Made by a program: the position numbers and the translations under genes. Positions 1 through 4,512 of a stretch of DNA of 5,274 nucleotides are shown here, piece after piece. Within the stretch, counting starts at the first letter, position 1. The number at the start of each line of letters is the position of its first letter. The stretch comes from Verrucomicrobiota bacterium (GTDB taxonomy: Bacteria; Verrucomicrobiota; Verrucomicrobiia; Chthoniobacterales; UBA10450), in NCBI GenBank assembly GCA_003218345.1, contig QHNF01000098.1:1-5274 (forward strand). Direction: 5' to 3'. The notes beneath the pieces are model-generated. The model had not been told where the DNA came from, made no database searches, and worked only from the letters and a program-made list of their open reading frames with translations.

Positions 1-700
1 CTACCTCATCAGTTGTGGCGAACCGTTGCAGGAGCGAACTCGGTCGAGCGGTACTGAAAAATTCTTTCTCTACCAATGCAGGAGTCACGCCTTTGCTCTT
101 CGCCATGCTCACAATGAATTCCTCAACTCCCTCTGACCGCGTCGGACCGGCGAGAACTGAGTTCACGGTGACACCCGCGCCCGTGGTTGTCTCCGCCAAA
201 CCGCGGGCCAGCGCTATCTGCATCGTTTTTGTTACTCCATAATGAATCATCTCAACTGGAATATTCACGGCGGATTCGCTGGATATAAAAATGATGCGAC
301 CCCAGCTGGCGGCTTTCATGCGCGGCAGGTAATATCGTGACAGGCGCACGCCGCTCATAAAATTCGTTTCGATGATGGAGTGCCAGTCGTCGTCGGTGAT
401 TTGATCGAATGGTTTCACCTCGTAGATGCCAAGATTATTAACAAGAACATCGACTGTCGGCAGAGCCTCGATGCATTTTGAGATCCCGTTTGGCGTCGCA
501 AGATTGGCGGCGATGCCGCTAATCTTTGCGTCACGGATTTCCTTCCGGATACTTTCAGTCGCGTGATCAACCCGCTCCTGAGTGCGGCCAGTGATGACAA
601 CGGACGCTCCTTCTCGCGCCAACGCGCGGGCAATCGCGAATCCGATTCCAGCGGTCGATCCAGTGACCAGGGTTCTCTTTCCATCCAATTGCAAGTTCAT
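1..700 (-). CDS. SDR-family NAD(P)-dependent oxidoreductase, 3' end cut by window
   Basis: Short-chain dehydrogenase/reductase, a cytosolic enzyme that oxidises or reduces a carbonyl/alcohol with NAD(P)(H); the substrate cannot be told. I translated it by hand: 233 residues are open to base 1 without a stop. The start ATG is at 700-698, beginning MNLQLDGKRTLVTG. Visible motifs are the cofactor loop TGSTAGIG (13-20), NNLG (88-91, variant of NNAG), structural Asn113, and the catalytic triad Ser141, Tyr154 and Lys158 in YGVTK. The post-catalytic motif reads AGPT (184-187) where PGPT/PGxT is usual. Classical members are about 250-265 residues, so roughly 20-30 C-terminal residues lie outside. The last visible residues, LLQRFATTDEV, match the usual run-up to the C-terminal helix. 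It starts 29 nt after the DoxX gene and is probably the last visible gene of that operon. Only a weak purine-rich stretch (AAAGAAAG) precedes the ATG. The family call is firm; the function is not. Confidence 0.93.
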   Translation of the reverse strand, partial: MNLQLDGKRTLVTGSTAGIGFAIARALAREGASVVITGRTQERVDHATESIRKEIRDAKISGIAANLATPNGISKCIEALPTVDVLVNNLGIYEVKPFDQITDDDWHSIIETNFMSGVRLSRYYLPRMKAASWGRIIFISSESAVNIPVEMIHYGVTKTMQIALARGLAETTTGAGVTVNSVLAGPTRSEGVEEFIVSMAKSKGVTPALVEKEFFSTARPSSLLQRFATTDEV

Positions 701-729
701 AGGGCAGTTCTTTCTTTAGTTCGTTTCGT

Positions 730-1173
730 TCAGGAGTTTTTCTGGCGCAAGTGATCGATGGAGAAACGGTCGCACGTCCGGCCAACCAGCAGCAGATAAT
801 AAATGGCCGCGTAAATCATCTGTATCCCCAGTGTATCCCAGTCGCTGCGCAGAGCCGTGCCGAACACGAGTGCAATTATCAACAGTCCGCCGCCCACCAA
901 GGCAAGGCGCGTCCACAACCCTAGTGTCAGTAGTAAGCCCACGGCGGTCTCCGCAAATGGGAGAACGAACGCAAAGAGGCGGACCATCTGCGACGGCAGT
1001 GGCGTCTTTGCGAATGCTTGAACAAGACCATCCGCGAACGAGGCAAGTTCCGGCAGGCGTACCAATCCATGTACCAGGATATTGACGCCCAACGTCAGCC
1101 TCAGGATGCCGTATGCAAGCTGCCGGTCTAACCATGCCTCGGATTCGCCAAGTTCCGTCGCTAACGAATTCAT
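730..1173 (-). CDS. DoxX-family inner-membrane protein
   Basis: A 147-residue polytopic membrane protein of the DoxX/DoxD-like family. Some members work with membrane quinone or thiosulfate/sulfide redox chemistry, but most have no assigned reaction. Four hydrophobic segments are visible at about residues 20-38, 65-84, 88-106 and 116-132. Typical DoxX features are RLTLGVNILVHGLVRL in helix 1 and PFAETAVGLLLTLGLWTRLA across helices 2-3; the length is normal for the family. It begins 40 nt after the stop of the quinone-oxidoreductase-like gene and ends 29 nt before the SDR start, which suggests a three-gene operon. DoxX proteins often sit beside oxidoreductases, so a redox or detoxification role is plausible but inferred. 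I see no clear Shine-Dalgarno before the ATG, so the exact start is less certain than the family. Confidence 0.9.
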   Translation of the reverse strand: MNSLATELGESEAWLDRQLAYGILRLTLGVNILVHGLVRLPELASFADGLVQAFAKTPLPSQMVRLFAFVLPFAETAVGLLLTLGLWTRLALVGGGLLIIALVFGTALRSDWDTLGIQMIYAAIYYLLLVGRTCDRFSIDHLRQKNS

Positions 1174-1213
1174 AGCAATGCGCGTCGTGACAGTAAGTGG
1201 TTAGGCGCTGAAA

Positions 1214-2245
1214 TTAATTCCAGCCTGTCAGGACTATTTTGCCGATGGAACGGCCGCTTTCGAGTTGGGCGTGAGCGGTGCGAAGGTTAACCGCGTTGAT
1301 TGGTGAAATGGGGTTGGTCAGTGTGGTGCGGAGCTTGCCACTATCTACCAACTCCGCGATTTGGTTAAGCAATTGACCTTGCGCCTCCATATCCGGCGTT
1401 TGGAACATCGAGCGGGTAAACATGAATTCCCAGACGAAGGTAGCGCTCTTGCTTTTGAGCAAATTAAGATCAAGCGGCTTCTCATTCTCCACAATGGAAA
1501 CGATGCGCCCTTGCGGCCGAATCATATCTGCCATGGCGCTCCAATAAGCATCGGTATTATTAAAGTTGGCGATGAAATCCACCTCACCGTGACCTGCTGC
1601 CGCCAGTTGAAATTTGAGCGGTTGACGATGATCAAGTACCTCGTCTGCACCAAGAGAAAGCACCCATTCGCGAGTCTGGAGACGCGAAGCTGTGGTAACC
1701 ACAACAAGGCCTGTTATCTTTGCGAGTTGGATCGCAATAGAGCCAACTCCGCCCGCTCCGCCTATGATCAGGACAGACTGACCACGGTTACCTCCGTTGT
1801 GGTCAACACCTAACCGGTCAAAGAATGCTTCCCATGCAGTAATCGCAGTCAAAGGCAACGCAGCGGCCTCCGCAAATGAAAGCGTTCGCGGCTTGCGACC
1901 CACGATTCGTTCATCGACAAGCTGAAACTCGGAATTCGAACCGGGCCGGGTGATGTCGCCGGCGTAAAACACTTCATCACCAAGCTTGAAGAGGGTTACC
2001 GCCGGACTGATGGCTTCGACGACGCCAGCAGCGTCCCAGCCAAGCACGCGTTGTGGAGATTCAATCGCATCCGGTCCCTTGGAGCGACGGACCTTCGTAT
2101 CTACCGGATTAACTGAGACCGCTTCGACTCGAACCAAGAGATCGCGATCTCTCGGCGCGGGTTTTGGCAGATCGATGTCCAACAGCGACTGCGGATCGTT
2201 GATAGGCAAATAGCGTGTTAGTCCTACCGCCTTCATAGCTTGCAT
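1214..2245 (-). CDS. Zinc-free MDR reductase (quinone oxidoreductase-like, 'zinc-binding ADH family' type)
   Basis: A 343-residue medium-chain dehydrogenase/reductase, complete and of normal length. It resembles the group annotated as 'zinc-binding alcohol dehydrogenase family protein' (YogA-like, TIGR02817 type), NADPH-dependent reductases of quinones or activated alkenes/carbonyls. The N-terminal GroES-like domain covers about residues 1-130 and carries NPVDTK (46-51), LGWDAAGVV (68-76) and GDEVFYAGD (89-97). The Rossmann domain has GGAGGVGS (162-169) followed by IQLAK. The protein has no cysteine at all, so neither the structural nor the usual catalytic zinc site can form, despite the family name. 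The ATG at 2245 is preceded by a strong ribosome binding site; a second ATG three codons in (MQAM) is less likely. It is the first gene of the probable reductase-DoxX-SDR operon. The exact substrate is unknown. Confidence 0.95.
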   Translation of the reverse strand: MQAMKAVGLTRYLPINDPQSLLDIDLPKPAPRDRDLLVRVEAVSVNPVDTKVRRSKGPDAIESPQRVLGWDAAGVVEAISPAVTLFKLGDEVFYAGDITRPGSNSEFQLVDERIVGRKPRTLSFAEAAALPLTAITAWEAFFDRLGVDHNGGNRGQSVLIIGGAGGVGSIAIQLAKITGLVVVTTASRLQTREWVLSLGADEVLDHRQPLKFQLAAAGHGEVDFIANFNNTDAYWSAMADMIRPQGRIVSIVENEKPLDLNLLKSKSATFVWEFMFTRSMFQTPDMEAQGQLLNQIAELVDSGKLRTTLTNPISPINAVNLRTAHAQLESGRSIGKIVLTGWN

Positions 2246-2253
2246 TTCGCGTT

Positions 2254-2260
2254 CCTCTCC
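2254..2260 (-). promoter_or_regulatory. Strong Shine-Dalgarno for the MDR reductase
   Basis: On the minus strand GGAGAGG (within AGGAGAGGAA) lies 8 nt before the ATG at 2245. It fixes that start over the internal ATG at 2236. It is the only strong Shine-Dalgarno I find among the five visible starts in this window. Confidence 0.8.
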
Positions 2261-2383
2261 TCGTTACGCTTCGCCCGGTTAGCGAACTGGAAGTGAGCGC
2301 CACGTCGGACGCCCACCTCCATTGCTCCTCGCCTCACCTACGAAAGTGGCATAGAGCCTTCTGATCCAGTAACTCCAGATTTG

Positions 2384-3367
2384 TCAATAACTTGCTCCTC
2401 CCGCTAATCCGAGCGATTGAAGCGCCGCTGCGGTGATCGTTCCGGTCACGCTCAGGTTATGGTCCTCCTCGTAACGCGCCATAGCGTCCTCCGTTTGGTC
2501 GCCGAGAGTTCCGTCGATCGGGCCGCGGTAGTAACCTAGCTTCGCAAGTTGTGACTGGACTGCGCTCACAGTTGGATTGTTCACATCTTGATCTGAAGCA
2601 TCATAGCCGGGGTCGTTGTAGTAATCGTAGTCACCATTGGAGTCACCATTGTAATCGGACGGGTAACCGTTGTAGTAATCATAGGGATAACCATTGTAGT
2701 AATCGTACGGATAGGAACCGTAACCGTAGTAGTCGAACGGATACAATCCGGGATCTAGTCCCCACCAAAAACCATCGGTGAAAACAAAGACGTGACCGTG
2801 GTCGAAATGTGCATGCCGTTGATCCCAGTCGCGGTGCCAGTTGGCATCATGACGCGTAAAAGCATGGTTCTTGATGAATGATTGTCGGTTTGACCCTGTC
2901 GAGACCGGCGAATTCCGAACTCCGCTGGTTCGTGCCACGGAGCCGACGCGATTTGGTTGATGAGTTATCGCTGGTCTCCTGCCGGCGTACGAAGTTATCG
3001 ATCGATTCGGTAGCCGCCCGATGAATCCGTGCGAGCTGACGCCGGACATTCGAGCGCGAGCGGAGTAGAACGGGGCCAAACGACCTGTCCCGCTGAAACT
3101 TCTGCCGGCAAAGCGCGCGCCCCCGCCGGCGAAAGCTGGAGCTGGGCGAAAACCACCAGGCGCAAATCCGCCGAAGTGACCGCCGCCAGCAGATCCGCCG
3201 AAATGGCCACCGCCAAAACCGCCACCAACGTGACCGCCGCCGAAACCACCGCCGCCAAAATGGCCGCCGCCGCCAAAACCACCTCCCCCACCGTGACCTG
3301 CCCACGTCGGCTGAGCAAGACTAACAAGAGCGATGGTTACTAAACTCAATAATTTAATCCTTTTCAT
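2384..3367 (-). CDS. Secreted Gly/Tyr-rich protein with C-terminal peptidoglycan-binding domain
   Basis: A 327-residue exported, probably cell-wall-associated protein. The reading frame is open 67 codons further upstream (to 3568), but that part runs through the hairpin repeat and leader A. I start at the ATG at 3367-3365 because it begins a classic signal peptide: MKRIK, hydrophobic LLSLVTIALVSLA, and a likely cleavage after TWA (residue 23). Then follow a Gly/His/Phe-rich region (24-73, GGGHFGG-like units), a basic Ser/Arg-rich stretch (about 85-165), a His/Trp/Asp segment (170-202), Tyr-rich repeats (219-255) and a peptidoglycan-binding type 1 domain (about 265-321, with VQSQLAKLGYYRGPIDGTLG and ALQSLGL). 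The binding domain should anchor the protein to murein; the low-complexity regions may be structural or metal-interacting. No catalytic domain is visible. It has its own leader element (3402-3471), shared with the gene at 4313. There is no Shine-Dalgarno. Confidence 0.88.
   Translation of the reverse strand: MKRIKLLSLVTIALVSLAQPTWAGHGGGGGFGGGGHFGGGGFGGGHVGGGFGGGHFGGSAGGGHFGGFAPGGFRPAPAFAGGGARFAGRSFSGTGRLAPFYSARARMSGVSSHGFIGRLPNRSITSYAGRRPAITHQPNRVGSVARTSGVRNSPVSTGSNRQSFIKNHAFTRHDANWHRDWDQRHAHFDHGHVFVFTDGFWWGLDPGLYPFDYYGYGSYPYDYYNGYPYDYYNGYPSDYNGDSNGDYDYYNDPGYDASDQDVNNPTVSAVQSQLAKLGYYRGPIDGTLGDQTEDAMARYEEDHNLSVTGTITAAALQSLGLAGGASY
2645..2713 (-). repeat. In-frame tandem repeat, unit YPYDYYNG
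   Basis: Two consecutive 24-nt units, differing at only three bases, encode YPYDYYNG twice (residues 219-234 of the secreted protein). They are followed by a shortened degenerate copy YPSDYNG (235-241) and further DYNGD/DYDYYN echoes to about residue 251. The near-identity at DNA level points to recent slippage or unequal exchange, so copy number may differ between strains. Confidence 0.85.
3149..3298 (-). repeat. Glycine-rich low-complexity coding repeat
   Basis: Residues 24-73 of the secreted protein are mostly glycine, interrupted by Phe, His and Val in loose units of the form GGGHFGG or GGGFGG. The DNA is a GGN-rich imperfect tandem repeat. It produces long open frames on both strands (for example 3029-3343 plus and 2995-3327 minus) that are compositional artefacts and not genes. 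Confidence 0.85.
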
Positions 3368-3401
3368 GCTATAAAGTTCGCAGCCGATCGGCTTCGCTAC
3401 C

Positions 3402-3471
3402 ATTGCGCATCCGTAGGATTTTCGGGTGCTACGTAAGAGCCGTTTGTTACTCTCTCTTTGGGGGTAAGAAC
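3402..3471 (-). promoter_or_regulatory. Leader element A: conserved 5' element with stem-loop, upstream of the secreted protein
   Basis: A 70-nt minus-strand element lying 34 nt before the ATG at 3367. It aligns with leader B (4347-4415) at about 50 of 70 columns by hand count. Shared blocks in order are GTTCT.ACCC, AAAGAG, AGT, CTCT, ACGT.GCA, AAAATCC, ACG and GCGCAAT. It can fold a 5-bp stem CGTAG/CTACG (3412-3416 with 3429-3433) around a 12-nt loop, and a possible upstream stem AAGAG/CTCTT (3454-3458 with 3435-3439). Leader B keeps the first stem with a compensatory change. It may be a structured 5' UTR or an operator/promoter region. I do not recognise it as a known riboswitch class. Confidence 0.6.
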
Positions 3472-3591
3472 GTGCGGAGCACAGCCATCTTGGCTGTGAG
3501 GCGGGTGGGCGTCTCGCCTGCCGCATCGCAACGACAGAGCGACCAGGCAAGATGCCCGGTCGCCCCACAGGCTGGAAGCCTGTGCCACGTT
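3469..3591. repeat. Block of four tandem hairpins (REP/MITE-like intergenic repeat)
   Basis: Four adjacent inverted repeats fill this 123-nt block. H1 is 3480-3498 (8-bp arms CACAGCCA/TGGCTGTG, loop TCT). H2 is 3500-3522 (8 bp with two G-T pairs). H3 is 3539-3563 (11-position arms with one A-C mismatch, loop AGA). H4 is 3566-3584 (8-bp arms CACAGGCT/AGCCTGTG, loop GGA). The block is bounded by AACGTG (3469-3474) and CACGTT (3586-3591), a 6-bp terminal inverted repeat. Such hairpins are familiar to me from Verrucomicrobiota and some Planctomycetota intergenic regions. No transposase gene is present, so it would have to be moved in trans. It contains the stop codon of the response regulator and may act as a transcript-end or mRNA-stabilising structure. 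There is no T-tract, so it is not a standard intrinsic terminator. Confidence 0.75.
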
Positions 3592-4063
3592 AGAACGCCA
3601 CATGCGCGGGCAAATGTTTTTCAATCGTGTTGATCAACTCGGGAATGCTGATCGGCTTGGCGAGAAATGGGTGCCCCTGAATATGGAGGCCAGTCTTTGC
3701 CTCGGCTCTCGTTACGAGCGCAGTGAGGAAGATGATCGGCGTGTTATGCAATTCAGGGTCGGCCTCGATTCGTGCTGCTACGTCACCTCCATCTGTCCCT
3801 GGCATCACGATATCGAGCAGAATCAGGTCCGGCCGAAAATTCCCGGCGCTCTGATGAGCCCTGCTGGCGTCGTTCTCTCCGAGTACTAGATAGCGACCTG
3901 TTTTTTCGAGAAGGATTTTAACCAGGTGAGTGGTGTCGCGGTCGTTATCAACAATCAGAATGCGTCGCTTTTGGTTGACTCCGGAAGCTGGAGTTGAATT
4001 TGGCCAGGAGAAATCAACATTGCTTCCGCGAGGAAGGAAGTCTGCTTCAATTACCTTGTTCAT
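3590..4063 (-). CDS. Single-domain (CheY-like) response regulator
   Basis: A 157-residue cytosolic receiver protein with no output domain, so it should act through protein contact or phosphotransfer. After a 33-residue N-terminal extension of no recognised domain, the receiver begins at KRRILIVDNDRD (32-43). Key residues are Asp39 of the acidic pocket, the phospho-acceptor Asp84 in LLDIVMPG, Thr114 in FLTA and Lys136 in LAKP. The second acidic-pocket position is Asn40 where Asp or Glu is more usual. The gene starts 31 nt after the small membrane protein gene ends and is probably in its operon. The partner kinase is not in the window. The stop codon TAA (3592-3590) overlaps the edge of the hairpin repeat, so the last residues (PAHVAF) may have been altered by its insertion. 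There is no Shine-Dalgarno; AT-rich sequence precedes the ATG. Confidence 0.93.
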   Translation of the reverse strand: MNKVIEADFLPRGSNVDFSWPNSTPASGVNQKRRILIVDNDRDTTHLVKILLEKTGRYLVLGENDASRAHQSAGNFRPDLILLDIVMPGTDGGDVAARIEADPELHNTPIIFLTALVTRAEAKTGLHIQGHPFLAKPISIPELINTIEKHLPAHVAF

Positions 4064-4094
4064 ACTTTTATAAGATTGTTTTGTTGCGGACCTT

Positions 4095-4313
4095 CTAGCT
4101 TGTCAGCCAGGTGACGAACCAGGCGCCAAGGAATCCGAGAATCAAGCCGATCAGCGGGCTGGATATCGCGAACCAGAGAGGAAGCGCCTCGCGTAATGGG
4201 AGCACATCGCGCCGGCGTGCGCGTGCATCTGCGACGGGAAAAAATGTTGTCGACCCAGCCCCGAAGACTTTCGGGGTACCGGTGCGAACATCCAGTGAGT
4301 TGATCGTTTTCAT
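4095..4313 (-). CDS. Small single-pass membrane protein, unknown function
   Basis: A 72-residue protein I do not recognise. It has a polar N-terminal part (MKTINSLDVRTGTPKVFGAG), a basic cluster RARRR (31-35) and one strongly hydrophobic C-terminal helix (about 44-70, LPLWFAISSPLIGLILGFLG onward). The basic residues before the helix predict the N-terminus inside the cytoplasm. I prefer the ATG at 4313 over an in-frame GTG at 4319. The ATG sits 33 nt from leader B, just as the secreted-protein ATG sits 34 nt from leader A, and both genes begin ATGAAAA (MKTIN and MKRIK). The response regulator follows after 31 nt, so the two probably form a transcription unit in which this protein could be a membrane partner; that is inference. 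Its length, clean helix and upstream element argue for a real gene. Confidence 0.72.
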   Translation of the reverse strand: MKTINSLDVRTGTPKVFGAGSTTFFPVADARARRRDVLPLREALPLWFAISSPLIGLILGFLGAWFVTWLTS

Positions 4314-4346
4314 GGTCACAAATTATCGGTGGCGATCAAGGCGGCT

Positions 4347-4415
4347 ATTGCGCGTGCGTGGGATTTTGTAATGCCACGTTAGAGTCGATCTACACTGCCT
4401 CTTTCGGGTGAGAAC
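4347..4415 (-). promoter_or_regulatory. Leader element B: conserved 5' element with stem-loop, upstream of the small membrane protein
   Basis: A 69-nt minus-strand counterpart of leader A. The stem CGTGG/CCACG (4357-4361 with 4374-4378) closes a 12-nt loop (CATTACAAAATC) whose second half AAAATC and first bases CA match leader A. The A-T pair of leader A's stem is G-C here, with both arms changed. A second possible stem is AGAG/CTCT (4399-4402 with 4381-4384). The rest of the 4314-4512 intergenic region holds no gene, no clear sigma-70 promoter and no T-tract terminator that I can see. The promoter may lie within or just upstream of the element. Confidence 0.6.
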
Positions 4416-4512
4416 CGCTCGGAAACCTCAAGATCCTGTTACAAATTTCGCAGGCGAGCAATGAAAGGATGGAGTCACTTCTTGGTCCGCGCTTAGCGGT
4501 CAGACGGCCCTG

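Noticed and set aside
415..684. 89-codon minus-strand open frame in the SDR region
   Set aside because: Shadow of the SDR frame, which carries all the family motifs.
716..1135. 139-codon minus-strand open frame overlapping DoxX
   Set aside because: Alternative frame of the DoxX gene, whose own frame has the four expected membrane helices; this one is low in hydrophobic structure and Arg-rich.
1361..1813. 150-codon plus-strand open frame
   Set aside because: Lies antisense within the clear MDR reductase gene and shows no recognisable protein features.
2382..2387. TTGACA on the minus strand, a perfect -35 hexamer upstream of the MDR operon
   Set aside because: It overlaps the stop codon of the secreted-protein gene, and no -10 hexamer with more than about two matches lies 16-18 nt downstream.
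3368..3568. N-terminal extension of the secreted protein by 67 codons
   Set aside because: It runs through the hairpin repeat and leader A and would bury the signal peptide inside the protein; the ATG at 3367 gives a normal signal peptide.
3480..3584. CRISPR array or intrinsic terminator in the hairpin block
   Set aside because: The four hairpins differ in sequence and have no regular spacers, so not CRISPR; no T-tract follows on either strand, so not a standard terminator.
3397..3624. Minus-strand open frame across the hairpin block
   Set aside because: Its peptide is the translation of the repeat in another frame, with no domain or ribosome binding site.
4068..4073. TATAAA on the minus strand just before the response regulator ATG, as a -10 box for a leaderless transcript
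   Set aside because: No -35 match is seen at suitable spacing, and co-transcription with the gene 31 nt upstream is simpler.
4111..4371. 86-codon plus-strand open frame opposite the small membrane protein
   Set aside because: Arg/Ser-rich antisense shadow; the minus-strand frame has a clean membrane helix and a conserved leader.
4347..4415. Leader element as a c-di-GMP (GEMM) riboswitch
   Set aside because: The conserved GEMM core (GCAAA/GACGCAAAG-type blocks and tetraloop receptor) is absent; the shared blocks match no riboswitch class I can recall.
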